Of a DNA stretch of 64,000 nucleotides, positions 17,801 to 26,081 are shown in pieces (within the stretch, counting starts at the first letter, position 1; each line of letters starts with the position of its first letter). Source of the stretch: Stenotrophomonas panacihumi (GTDB lineage: Bacteria; Pseudomonadota; Gammaproteobacteria; Xanthomonadales; Xanthomonadaceae); assembly GCF_001431645.1 (NCBI RefSeq), contig NZ_LLXU01000058.1:124001-188000 (forward strand). Direction: 5' to 3'. A model generated the notes under the pieces. It was given only the letters and a program-made list of their open reading frames with translations, was not told where the DNA came from and made no database searches. Made by a program: the position numbers and the translations under genes.

Positions 17801-20800
17801 GCGGATCCGGGCGCGCGAGCACACGGGCCTGCTGGATCGCGCCATGCGCGAACAGGTCGAAGCCGACTTCAAGAACGGCAAGGTCAATGTGCTGTCGGCC
17901 ACGCCGACGCTGGAAATGGGCATCGACATCGGCGACCTGTCGGCGGTGTTGATGTGCTCGGTCCCGCCAGCGCAAGCCAACTACCTGCAACGGGCCGGTC
18001 GCGCCGGCCGCAAGACCGGCAACGCATTCATGGGCACCGTGGCTGCGGGCCGCCCGCATGACCTGTACTTCTGGGCCAATCCACGCGAGATGCTGGCCGG
18101 ACACGTCGACTCACCCGGCGTGTTCCTCAATGCCTCTGCCGTGCTGGAGCGGCAGTTGGCCGCGTTCTCGCTGGACAACTGGGTGCGGGAACGCGGCGAA
18201 GCGGCAAAGATTCCACCTCGGCTTGGCGATGTGCTCTCCGCGGTCCGCAACCAGACGCAGTCGAAATTTCCGCATCCCTGGCTGGACTACCTGCATCAGA
18301 ACCAGGCCACGCTGATCGATGGCTTCATCGAACTGTTCAGGCAGGGGAGTACGCCCCTGACCATGGAAAGCGAAGACTACCTGCGGCGCTTCATCGAGGG
18401 TGGCTCCACCGATACCGGGTCCCTGCCTTGGAAGGTGCTCAACCGGGTGTTCGCGGTCATCCGCGACGTGGATGACCTGAAGCGTCGGCGCACCCGGGTC
18501 GAGGCGGAGATCGCCCGCATCGAAGGGCTGGATGCACGCGGAGCGTCGGATGACGAGGAGTTGCAGGAACTCAAGCTGGAGAAGGCCGCGTTGACCCGGC
18601 TGCTGGCGGGCATCGACTCGCGCGACACGCTGCAGTTCCTCACCGATGAAGGCCTGTTGCCCAACTACGCGTTCCCCGAACAGGGCGTTCTACTGCATTC
18701 GGTGATCATTCGCGATGACAAGAAGGTGGTCGCCTCGGCCGAACAGCGGGTGTTGACGTTCGAGTACGAACGCCCCGGGGCCAGTGCGATTACCGAGCTG
18801 GCACCCGAGAGCGTGTTCTATGCGGAAGGGCGCAAGGTCACCATCGAGCAGGTCGACGTCGCCCGCGACAAGCCGCAGAAGTGGCGCTTCTGCCGCAGTT
18901 GCTCGTACAGCGAACCGGAGACGAGCAGCGAGCCGCTGAGCGCCTGCCCCCGGTGCGCCGACCCCATGTGGAGCGATGCCGGGCGCGTGCAGACCATGTT
19001 GCGCCTGAGCAAGGTGTACGCCCGCACCTATGACAGCAACAGCCGGATTGGCGATGACGCCGATGATCGCGACCGCAAGTTCTACGTCCGCCAGGCCTTG
19101 CTGGACGTGCCTCCAGGTGCCGTGCGCCAGGCCTGGGCGGTGGAGGACGACAGCTTCCCTTTCGCGTTCGAGTTCCTGGAACGGGTGCAGTTCCGCGAAG
19201 TGAACTTCGGCCAGCAGACAGGCGACGGCGAGCCGATCCAGATTGCCGGCAACGACACCCGCAAGCCGGGATTCCGGATCTGTGCCGAATGCGGGACCTT
19301 GCAGCGCAATCGGCGCCGCGAGGATGCCTGGAAGAATCACGCGCTGTACTGCTCCAGGCGCAAGGAGGAAATGCTGGCCGTCCAGGAGTGCGTGTTCCTC
19401 TACCGCGAATTCGACAGCGAGGGCATCCGACTGTTCTTGCCTGAGTCGCGTTTTGGTGGCTCGGACGAAAGCGTCCATTCCTTCATCGCCGCGCTGCAGA
19501 TGGGCTTGGAACAGCGATTCCGGGGCTCGGTCGACCACCTGCGCATTGCTCGCGATGTCCGCCTGGCCCAGGGGGAAGAGTCGCCTCGGCAGTATCTGGT
19601 GATCTACGACAGCGTCCCCGGTGGCACGGGCTATCTGAAGGAGCTGATGCGCGATCCGGCGCCGTTGTTCGAAGTACTGCGCTTGGCGCTTGTGGGTCTG
19701 CAAGGCTGCAGCTGTGTTGCTGATGAGAACCGTGATGGTTGCTATCGCTGCCTCTACGGCTATCACAACAGCTCGGAGCGCAAGCACGTCTCACGACGTA
19801 CCGCGGCGGGCCTGCTCCAGGAGATCCTCGGGCACCAGGCCGAGTTGAAACCTGTCGCCACGATCGGTGATGTGGTGGCAAAGAACAGCCTGTTCGACAG
19901 CGAATTGGAGCGTCGCTTCATCGAAGCGCTCCGTCGCAAGCCTGCTGGCGGCGCGGCGCGGCTCGAGGTGCGTGACGAGGTCGTTCGCGGAAAGCCGGGC
20001 TACTTGCTGCAGGCTGGCGATCGCGTGTGGATGGTGGAACCGCAGGTCGAGCTGGGACCGGATCGAGGCGTTGTCATCCCGTGCAAGCCGGACTTCGTGC
20101 TGTGGCCGCAGAACATCGACGGCATCCTGCCCGTCGCGGTGTTCCTGGATGGCTGGCGATTCCACAAGGATCGGATGGGCGACGACATCGCCAAGCGGAT
20201 GGCGGTGGCCAGGAGCGGCAAATTCAGCGTCTGGTCGCTGACCTCAGATGACATCACGGCTGCCCTTGAGCCAGGGGGGGCTGTGCCGGAGACGCTTTGG
20301 GCGCAGGCGTTGCCGCCCTCCGGCACCGGCCGGGATTCGGGGCCGACCTATACCTTGCTCGATGCCGATGCATTGAGATCGTTCCATGCGCTGACCGCCT
20401 TCGAACAATTGCATGCACGCATCGCAGGAAGCATGGCTGCCACGGATGACGCAATGGTCAGGCTTGCCGCGGTGCTGTCGCTGCGCCTTGGCGCCCAGCC
20501 ACTGGCCGCCCCGACCTTCCAGCCGCTCCTCGATTCTCAGGCCGTGCTCGCGCTGCAGGCAGTGAAGGGTTTCGCGTGGCCGAAAGGTGCCGACCTCGGG
20601 CGATGCTGGATGTCGGAACCGGGGCAGATCGGTCTTGGCGTGCAGATGCGACGCAGCGAGTTGCCGCAGTTCGCGGCCAAGCCTGGATCACGTGAGCGAC
20701 AGCCACTGGTCGTCCTCTGCTGGGCGGATGTGCCGACGCTTGACGATGGGCAACGTCGCCGTTTCTGGCAGCAGTGGTGGCATGCAGCCAACCTGCTGTT

Positions 20801-21173
20801 GCCGCTGGCCAACGCCTGGATGTCCGCGGACTCCGGTGCACTCCTTGGTTCCCTGGAAGCCGCGCCAGCCTATCGGAAGCTCGGCGACATGACTCCCGAA
20901 TGGGAGGCGGCCATGGCGGACGCACTGCCCGAGGCCCAAGGGGTGTTGCAGGCCGCCATGGAGGCTGCCGCTGACTGTCCGAACGTGGGTTATGAACTCC
21001 TGGACGACGCGGACAGGGTGGTTGCACAGGCAGAGCTTGCCTGGCCCGATCTCAAGGTGGCGCTGTTGATCGACGATGTTGGCCGGGATGTATTCGAAGC
21101 CGCTGGATGGCGGGTGAGGGTGTTGGACCAGGGAATGGGTGCTGGCGATCTTGCCGGCTTGCTGAAGCAGTGA
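14832..21173 (+). CDS. DruE-like giant DEAD/DEAH helicase with DUF1998 and nuclease-like C-terminus
   Basis: A 2113-residue protein. Helicase lobe 1 has GTGSGKT (K102, T103), DELH at 233-236 and SAT at 270-272. An insert carries zinc-knuckle cysteines (C547-x2-C550, C561-x2-C564, and a later CPYC). Lobe 2 ends in QRAGRAGR (from Q1053). The DUF1998 (MZB) module has C1626, C1628, C1637 and C1640. Beyond it, KPDFVLW followed by VAVFLDGW resembles a Vsr/PD-(D/E)xK-like fold. This order matches DruE of Druantia, and corresponds to DrmA plus DrmB of DISARM in one chain. The start at 14832 lies 1 bp after hipA; the frame is open further upstream only inside hipA. None of the DruA-D, DruF-G or DruH partners is recognisable nearby. 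Confidence 0.8.
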   Translation: MQPLIVAEQVRQGVEDFLATTFPATTPGFETVMADFLATPGKLAQGPYVSIGLPFRKYAGKPVFDWLERGFVPHAHQARAFERLVGDAPKSTLIATGTGSGKTECFLYPVLEHCRQQRAAGKRGIKAILIYPMNALATDQASRLAKEILAREAFAGITAGLYVGDEPGEKSTTVRQLDDGRFTVITERDRLREEPPDILLTNYKMLDFLLIRARDSVLWRHNAPDTLRFLVVDELHTFDGAQGTDLACLIRRLKARLRTPPGALACVGTSATLGTDGQERLLAFAGDVFGEVFDDHAVIGEDRESVAEYLANDAVEFMRMPTAADYVRLTPGKRDASDYIAEQYALWFDVDDKVDVQDVQFQARLGAQLKQHVAFQNLLRDLHRLGGRAVALADLEDAIGGRLRDRSDAPADYPRRWLLSLLTLVSHAAASEDDSGRRRPFLSARVELWLRELRRMVASLSGQPRLVHSDDLAGSDTGVYLPLIHCRDCHAMGWGAVVSSTDRNRLKSDLQGFYTAFFGLDLGTRFLFPAMGETPIDPKQLERKQACSECGTLNPRDAQDCNHCGSKSLLAIDLAANQRQGRRNGAPFTKSHHDCPYCDGDRTLTIVGAQAASLASVSVGQLFGSPYNGDKKLIAFSDSVQDAAHRAGFFEARTWRLNLRPAMAQVIHEAVAKGAPLSLATLPGAFDKQWQSRLGEKDYIKTFLPPSIAWLRDYDKLLHEDVLPEGNYLQQLVRRGLTWAMLGEFAQDAHVGRTLPRTRTAAVVVDAEALAAAASAAAATWREKVDALRAVTDAEAKVFLQGLLARMRRVGAVWDEFLQAYARHGCNIFVYRANNPAEYAMLKTPRRPRFLSLLPYNDCDPVTGEDTGFYRDWAFKSLEGLARAALIEDSVLADVYRITLQALADVGVAEALESERQGTLVWGLRPQALHLLDAAAEWRCDTCRNAVMDHLEAGLDGTPCRRLACGGQYRLHADEVPMFYRELYLSADVQRIRAREHTGLLDRAMREQVEADFKNGKVNVLSATPTLEMGIDIGDLSAVLMCSVPPAQANYLQRAGRAGRKTGNAFMGTVAAGRPHDLYFWANPREMLAGHVDSPGVFLNASAVLERQLAAFSLDNWVRERGEAAKIPPRLGDVLSAVRNQTQSKFPHPWLDYLHQNQATLIDGFIELFRQGSTPLTMESEDYLRRFIEGGSTDTGSLPWKVLNRVFAVIRDVDDLKRRRTRVEAEIARIEGLDARGASDDEELQELKLEKAALTRLLAGIDSRDTLQFLTDEGLLPNYAFPEQGVLLHSVIIRDDKKVVASAEQRVLTFEYERPGASAITELAPESVFYAEGRKVTIEQVDVARDKPQKWRFCRSCSYSEPETSSEPLSACPRCADPMWSDAGRVQTMLRLSKVYARTYDSNSRIGDDADDRDRKFYVRQALLDVPPGAVRQAWAVEDDSFPFAFEFLERVQFREVNFGQQTGDGEPIQIAGNDTRKPGFRICAECGTLQRNRRREDAWKNHALYCSRRKEEMLAVQECVFLYREFDSEGIRLFLPESRFGGSDESVHSFIAALQMGLEQRFRGSVDHLRIARDVRLAQGEESPRQYLVIYDSVPGGTGYLKELMRDPAPLFEVLRLALVGLQGCSCVADENRDGCYRCLYGYHNSSERKHVSRRTAAGLLQEILGHQAELKPVATIGDVVAKNSLFDSELERRFIEALRRKPAGGAARLEVRDEVVRGKPGYLLQAGDRVWMVEPQVELGPDRGVVIPCKPDFVLWPQNIDGILPVAVFLDGWRFHKDRMGDDIAKRMAVARSGKFSVWSLTSDDITAALEPGGAVPETLWAQALPPSGTGRDSGPTYTLLDADALRSFHALTAFEQLHARIAGSMAATDDAMVRLAAVLSLRLGAQPLAAPTFQPLLDSQAVLALQAVKGFAWPKGADLGRCWMSEPGQIGLGVQMRRSELPQFAAKPGSRERQPLVVLCWADVPTLDDGQRRRFWQQWWHAANLLLPLANAWMSADSGALLGSLEAAPAYRKLGDMTPEWEAAMADALPEAQGVLQAAMEAAADCPNVGYELLDDADRVVAQAELAWPDLKVALLIDDVGRDVFEAAGWRVRVLDQGMGAGDLAGLLKQ

Positions 21174-21189
21174 TGAGCAGGGAACGACG

Positions 21190-23277
21190 ATGCAGAAGAC
21201 GGTCAAAGTAGCGCTCTCCGACGATTTCCTGCGGGCGTTCGCGGCAATCCCGCGCGATCGCCAGCAGTCGGTTGTGAAGTTCATGGCGACATTCCGGCAG
21301 AACCCGATGTCGCTCGGAATCAACTACGAGAAGATCAACGATGCGACCGACCCGCGCATGCGCTCGGTCCGGATCGGCATCGATTACCGAGGCATCGTGC
21401 TCAAGCCTGAACAGGGCGATGTCTATTGCCTGCTGTGGGTCGACAAGCACGACGATGCCTACGACTGGGCGCGTCGGCACAAAGTCGCGATCCACCCCGA
21501 GGTCGGCACGATCCAGGTGCTGGAATCCAGCCGTGGCGAGGTCGTTGCGCCCGAGGGAACTCGGGCGGCACCGGAAGGCCTCTTCGCGAGCCTGAAGGAT
21601 CGTGAGCTGCTTCGTCTTGGCGTGCCGCAGGAGCTGGTGCAGCGTGTCCGCTCGATCGTCACGGTTGAGCAGCTCGAGGCCAGTCAGGCCGGCTTGCCCG
21701 ATGATGCGTTCGAGGCGCTGTACCTGTTTGCTGCCGGCGAGTCGTATGAATCGCTGGTGCGCGAGCGAGAAGCACCGGCCCAGGTGGATATCGAGGATTT
21801 CGCTGGCGCGCTCGAGCGCGATGGCAGCAAGCGCCACTTCCTGGTGATCACCGACGACCTGGATCTCGAAGCCATCCTCGCAGAGCCACTGGCACGCTGG
21901 CGCGTCTTCCTGCATCCCTCGCAGCGCAAGCTGGTCGAACGCGACTGGAACGGTCCGGTCCGCGTGTTGGGTGGCGCGGGCACCGGCAAGACCGTTGCGG
22001 CCATGCACCGGGCGGCCTGGCTGGCGCGCAAGCTGGCAGACGTGCCCGGCAAGCCGGTGTTGTTCACCACCTTCACCCGGACCCTGGCGGACGACATCCG
22101 TTCGCAGGTCGCCTCCATCACCACGCCCGCGGAACGGGACAAGATCGAGGTGGCGAACATCGATCAGTGGGCACTGTCGGTGTTGCGCCGTGCGGGCTAT
22201 CGACATGAGCTGTTGTTCGACGGCACAAAGCGCCGCGGACTGTGGACCCGCGCGTTGACTCGCAAGCCGGACGGCGAGCAATACCCGGACCCGTTCTATC
22301 AGGCGGAGTTCGAGCGGGTGGTCCTGCCGCAGGCTTGCGAGTCGGTAGACGACTACCTGCGGGCAAGCCGTGTGGGACGAGGCCGTCAGTTGAGCCGGTC
22401 CTCACGCCGCGAGCTGTGGCCGGTGTTCGCCGAGTACCGGGCACAACTCAGGAGCGCCAATCTCCGGGAGCCGGAAGAGGCCTATCGCGATGCGCTGGCG
22501 ATCCTGAAACGCGAGGGCACCTCGCTGGGTATCCGTTCGATCGTCGTCGACGAGGCCCAGGACCTGAGCCCGCAGGCGTTGGCCCTGCTGCGCGCCGCGG
22601 TGCCGGAAGGGCCGAACGACCTGTTCATCGTCGGTGACGCGCACCAGCGGATCTACCGTCACAAAGTGGCGCTGTCACGGGTAGGGATCGACATCCGCGG
22701 GCGGGGACGCAAGCTTCGCGTGAACTACCGGACCACTGACGAGATCAGGAAGTGGGCAGTCGCCCAGCTGGCCAACTGCACGATCGATGACCTGGACGGG
22801 CAGCCCGACGCACTTGTCGGCTACCAGTCCCTGTCGCATGGCCCGACTCCTGAGTTGGTGAACAGCTCGTCACGCGCCGAGGAACGATCCGTGATCGAGG
22901 CGGCCATCGATCGATTGAAGACCGATGGTATCCCGATGCGTAGCGTCTGCCTGGTCACGCGAACCAACGCAGAGGCGAACGAGTACGCCCAGTGGTTGCA
23001 TTCGACGGGACGGGAGACACTCAAGCTTGACCGAGGAACGCCTGATGACCAGGACAAGGCCGGCGTACGCGTCGCCACCATGCATCGTGTCAAAGGGCTC
23101 GAGTTCGACGCCGTGATCCTGGCCGGCTATCGCACGCCGGAACATTACGCCAAGGAGTACGGCGAAGAGGAGGACGCTGGGGTCATGCTGGACAACTTGA
23201 CGAGCGAGCGTTGCTTGCTGCATGTCGCGGCCACGCGTGCCAAGAGGTACCTCATGGTGAGTCGAATCCAGCGTTGA
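21190..23277 (+). CDS. UvrD/Rep-like helicase with N-terminal RelE/ParE-like toxin domain
   Basis: A 695-residue fusion. Residues 1-95 have the length and pattern of the RelE/ParE/YafQ fold: a helix near residue 10 (SDDFLRAFAAIP), an Arg-rich central strand (RSVRIGIDYRGIV), and a C-terminal strand ending HDDAYDWA. From about 230 is a superfamily 1A helicase: GAGTGKT (K267, T268), DEAQD at 454-458, a motif V region MHRVKGLEFD, and HVAATRA at 678-684 as motif VI. The region between is helical. It starts 16 bp after the DruE-like gene with a GGGA ribosome-binding site and is the last gene of the operon. Whether the N-terminal domain is a ribonuclease, a ribosome binder or only a docking module cannot be told. 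Confidence 0.8.
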   Translation: MQKTVKVALSDDFLRAFAAIPRDRQQSVVKFMATFRQNPMSLGINYEKINDATDPRMRSVRIGIDYRGIVLKPEQGDVYCLLWVDKHDDAYDWARRHKVAIHPEVGTIQVLESSRGEVVAPEGTRAAPEGLFASLKDRELLRLGVPQELVQRVRSIVTVEQLEASQAGLPDDAFEALYLFAAGESYESLVREREAPAQVDIEDFAGALERDGSKRHFLVITDDLDLEAILAEPLARWRVFLHPSQRKLVERDWNGPVRVLGGAGTGKTVAAMHRAAWLARKLADVPGKPVLFTTFTRTLADDIRSQVASITTPAERDKIEVANIDQWALSVLRRAGYRHELLFDGTKRRGLWTRALTRKPDGEQYPDPFYQAEFERVVLPQACESVDDYLRASRVGRGRQLSRSSRRELWPVFAEYRAQLRSANLREPEEAYRDALAILKREGTSLGIRSIVVDEAQDLSPQALALLRAAVPEGPNDLFIVGDAHQRIYRHKVALSRVGIDIRGRGRKLRVNYRTTDEIRKWAVAQLANCTIDDLDGQPDALVGYQSLSHGPTPELVNSSSRAEERSVIEAAIDRLKTDGIPMRSVCLVTRTNAEANEYAQWLHSTGRETLKLDRGTPDDQDKAGVRVATMHRVKGLEFDAVILAGYRTPEHYAKEYGEEEDAGVMLDNLTSERCLLHVAATRAKRYLMVSRIQR

Positions 23278-23479
23278 TCGCGCATTGGACTGCGTTCCGG
23301 GGGTCAGTAATGGCGAATTCGGAAGGATGAGCCGATCCACGCGGCGCATCACATGGAATCCTCTGGCGCCTTCTGGGTTCTCTGAAGAGACAAGCGACTG
23401 GACAGCGAGGAAATTGTCCAGTTGCGGATCCGATCTCCAGCTGACAATTCTTGTGCGGGTTCGTACAAGGAGCAAGGCG

Positions 23480-24205
23480 ATGGAGAACGCGGATCATCTA
23501 CGGCGTGACGTTGGAGATGCGCCATGTGCTGCCGACCATGGCGCGGCGAACGATGGCTCGAGGTTTGGCTGGATGCCGAATTCCGGCTATGGGCCGTACT
23601 GCACCATCCCGTTCTCAGCCGGAATTGGTGATGAGATTTGCAGGGCCATTGGTTTGGCGTCGTTCGTTTCGACTCGGCGAGAGGCCAGGATTCTGGCTGA
23701 CGAGTACGCAGGTCAGGCGCTGGCACTCAAGGCCAAGGCGAGGCAGGAGCGGCACTTGCTCTCCATTGCGACCCGTGGGCCAGGCGGAGAAGCGCTCATT
23801 CGTCCAAACAGAGTGCGGCTCTGCCTTGATTGGAACCGGAGCGCCGGCTACTTGTACCTGGGATGGCGCGGTGCGGTGCGGAAGCGCAGCCGTTGGGCAA
23901 GGATCCGGCCGCCGCGATTGTGGAACTGCGAAAGTGATACGGCGGCCTTGGTCGCGAGGGCACATCCGGACGAAGTGGAGCTGGTTGCCAGGATCGAAGC
24001 GGAAGCGGCTGAAATCCGGCGACGCTGGTTTGCCTTGGTCAGGATGGTCCATTACATGAACGTGGCGGAGCACCATCGCATGACGGACGCGGGGCATGGG
24101 GCACGGCCTGTGCGACGCGGTAGCGGTGTCATGATTGCCGTCAGCAGGGCCTTGCGTCGAGTTCTCCCTGCGCGTGTCTTGATTCGTGAGACTGGCCTGC
24201 AGTAG
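23480..24205 (+). CDS. Putative MobI-like conjugative transfer protein
   Basis: A 241-residue protein. I chose ATG 23480 because AAGGAG lies 7 bp upstream; a TTG at 23285 and an ATG at 23327 in frame lack such a site. The central part (about 90-220) is basic, with RLCLDWNRSAGYLYLGWRGA followed by Arg-rich segments and a long helix AEAAEIRRRW. This resembles the MobI(A/C) family, which acts at the origin of transfer of integrative conjugative elements. I recognise the pattern only loosely. Its place between a defence island and an integrase gene agrees with a mobile origin. It is the first gene after the 202-bp gap downstream of the UvrD-like gene. Confidence 0.4.
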   Translation: MENADHLRRDVGDAPCAADHGAANDGSRFGWMPNSGYGPYCTIPFSAGIGDEICRAIGLASFVSTRREARILADEYAGQALALKAKARQERHLLSIATRGPGGEALIRPNRVRLCLDWNRSAGYLYLGWRGAVRKRSRWARIRPPRLWNCESDTAALVARAHPDEVELVARIEAEAAEIRRRWFALVRMVHYMNVAEHHRMTDAGHGARPVRRGSGVMIAVSRALRRVLPARVLIRETGLQ

Positions 24206-24238
24206 CGTCGATCTAGATCGGATCACGAGGGCTTGCGC

Positions 24239-24805
24239 ATGGAAGTCCTGATTGTTCTTGCGATTCTCGTCATTGGCGCGGTGAGGCTGTCGAAGCTCGG
24301 TGGCGAGCGGCCGGATCACCACGGGTCCGGTCGTACACCTGATGACCTGACGCCCGGACCGGTGCCACAGCAGCCTGGTTCCGGCCACGACTACGCGATC
24401 AATCCTGCGACCGGCCTGCCCATGCTTCACGGTAGTGCTGGCGGCTTCGATATCGAGGGCAATTTGTACGGGTTCGACGACGAGACGCTTCCGATGCATC
24501 GGCATCCCGCTGATCGACCATTGGATGAGATCTTCGGGCATGAAAGCTCGGGCCCCTGGATCAATCCGGCAACCGGTTTGCCCATGATCTCCGACAGTTC
24601 GGCAGGCGTGGATGTTGGCGGCAATCCGTATGGATCGAATCTGGATGATGTGTCCTCTCATGGCGGATTGCTCGAGTCCGGCTTCGGATCAGGCTCCTAC
24701 GACACCAGCAGCTTTCATGATTCGTTCGGATCAGGATCCAGTTCGCTGGATTCGTTTGATTCTGGTTCGGGCTCGTCGGGTTCAGGGTTTGGATCTGACT
24801 GGTAG
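24239..24805 (+). CDS. Small membrane-anchored protein with two INPATGLPM repeats
   Basis: A 188-residue protein of unknown function. Residues 1-17 form one hydrophobic helix (EVLIVLAILVIGAV), likely a membrane anchor or uncleaved signal. Two copies of a 25-residue unit follow at about 54-78 and 108-132, each with INPATGLPM, then a G-rich turn and GN-x-YG. The last 50 residues are almost only Gly, Ser, Asp and Phe and look disordered. ATG 24239 is preceded by GAGG at 8 bp; an in-frame TTG lies two codons upstream. It follows the MobI-like gene on the same strand and faces the integrase gene. I do not know its function. Confidence 0.6.
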   Translation: MEVLIVLAILVIGAVRLSKLGGERPDHHGSGRTPDDLTPGPVPQQPGSGHDYAINPATGLPMLHGSAGGFDIEGNLYGFDDETLPMHRHPADRPLDEIFGHESSGPWINPATGLPMISDSSAGVDVGGNPYGSNLDDVSSHGGLLESGFGSGSYDTSSFHDSFGSGSSSLDSFDSGSGSSGSGFGSDW

Positions 24806-24845
24806 CGATGGGCCGCTTCCCCTTGCGACCGGCACCAGCAGGTAC

Positions 24846-26054
24846 TCAGTTTTCAAGAGCGTTCAGTGTGCTCTCGCGCAATTCATCCAGCTTCTTCGCC
24901 CAGTCCTCCAGCATGGTCCGACGTTCCGCCATGTACTCGTGGCGATTGTAGGCGCCACGTATCTTTCCCATGGGGGAGTGGGCCAGACAGATCTCGACCA
25001 CGTCCTTGTCGGCGCGGATGCTGTTGAAGTGGGTGCTGAAGGCCGCGCGCATGCCGTGGGGCGTGCCGATGCCGCTATAGCCGAGGCGTTCCAGCACGGC
25101 GTTGAGGCTCCGATTGGCCATGGGGCGCCTGGGGTCGCGGCGATTCGGGAACAAGAACTTCTGGTCTGCCGGGACGAGCTTGCGCAACTCGCGCAACAAG
25201 TTGATTGCCTGCGGTGACAGGGGTACCCAGTGGGCGCGCTTTGCTTTCATGCGTTCGGCCGGGATCTCCCATTCGCCCGCATCCAGATCGATCTCATCCC
25301 AACGTCCACCGATGATCTCCGACTTGCGGCAGGCGGTCAGCATGACGAGCAGCATGGCAATCCGGGTCTGCGTTGCCATCAGCGAACGATCGTCGAGCTG
25401 CACGAGGAGTTCGCCGATCTGCTCCAACGACAGTGCTGGATGATTCGTCTGGTCCCGCTTCTTCATCAGTCGGATCGAGGGGACAGGGTTGGCGTCGATC
25501 AAGCCGCTTTCGATGGCGTGTTCGAAGATGCCCCAGAGATAGTTACGCAGGTTGCGAGCGACCTCGGGGGCCCGCCGCTCCACCGACTTCAACAGCGCGG
25601 TGATTTCAACACGCTTGATCCCGTTGATCTGCCGACCCCGGAACTTGGGGAGCAGATCATTGTTGATCTCGCGTTCTCGCTGCCGGCGAGTCGCCGGCCG
25701 CAGTCCTTCGACGGTAGTAGCAGCCCATTCCGCCGTGACCGCAGCGAACGAGCCTTGCTCCCGCTCCAGATACTCCCGGGCAAGAGCCTGTTTGCGGACC
25801 TTGCGCGCCTGGACGGGGTTGATGCCCTGGGCAACGGAGCGCCGGGATTCGGCGTGTGCTTGGCGTGCTTCGGCAAGACTGACTTCCGGAAACGCACCCA
25901 AAGCGTCCAGGCCCTCGACCCCGCCGATACGGAACTTGTACCGCCAGTACTTCTGGCCGCTGGGTGTGACAAGTAGAAAGAGCCCGCCGCTGTCAGCGAG
26001 CTTGTAGGCCTTGGCAGCCGGCTTGGCGGACTTGATCTGGACGGCGGTCAGCAT
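24846..26054 (-). CDS. P4-type tyrosine recombinase (site-specific integrase)
   Basis: A 402-residue integrase. The N-terminus is the DUF4102 arm-binding domain (LADSGGLFLLV, WRYKFRIGG), followed by a SAM-like core-binding domain and the catalytic domain with R243, H333-x2-R336, H359 and nucleophile Y369. All catalytic residues are present, so it is probably active. I chose ATG 26054; a TTG at 26081 extends it by nine residues, with a GGGGG stretch upstream, and is a real alternative. The gene marks the right end of the island, with its 5' end toward the chromosome, as is usual when the attachment site lies just upstream of int. No tRNA or tmRNA gene is visible there, so the attachment site is not defined. 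Confidence 0.9.
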   Translation of the reverse strand: MLTAVQIKSAKPAAKAYKLADSGGLFLLVTPSGQKYWRYKFRIGGVEGLDALGAFPEVSLAEARQAHAESRRSVAQGINPVQARKVRKQALAREYLEREQGSFAAVTAEWAATTVEGLRPATRRQREREINNDLLPKFRGRQINGIKRVEITALLKSVERRAPEVARNLRNYLWGIFEHAIESGLIDANPVPSIRLMKKRDQTNHPALSLEQIGELLVQLDDRSLMATQTRIAMLLVMLTACRKSEIIGGRWDEIDLDAGEWEIPAERMKAKRAHWVPLSPQAINLLRELRKLVPADQKFLFPNRRDPRRPMANRSLNAVLERLGYSGIGTPHGMRAAFSTHFNSIRADKDVVEICLAHSPMGKIRGAYNRHEYMAERRTMLEDWAKKLDELRESTLNALEN

Positions 26055-26081
26055 GGGGGAGGTCCCAGCATTGGAGGCCAA

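Noticed and set aside
1..23277. A complete class 1 DISARM or a complete Druantia system
   Set aside because: DrmD-, DrmMI- and DruE-like proteins are present, but the remaining named subunits (DrmA, DrmB, DrmC; DruA-D, DruF-G, DruH) are not recognisable.
23285..23479. An upstream extension of the MobI-like gene from TTG 23285 or ATG 23327
   Set aside because: No ribosome-binding site at a proper distance, whereas ATG 23480 has AAGGAG at 7 bp; the extra residues match nothing.
24240..24805. CRISPR-like repeats suggested by the duplicated unit
   Set aside because: Only two imperfect copies, in frame inside a coding sequence, with protein-level conservation.
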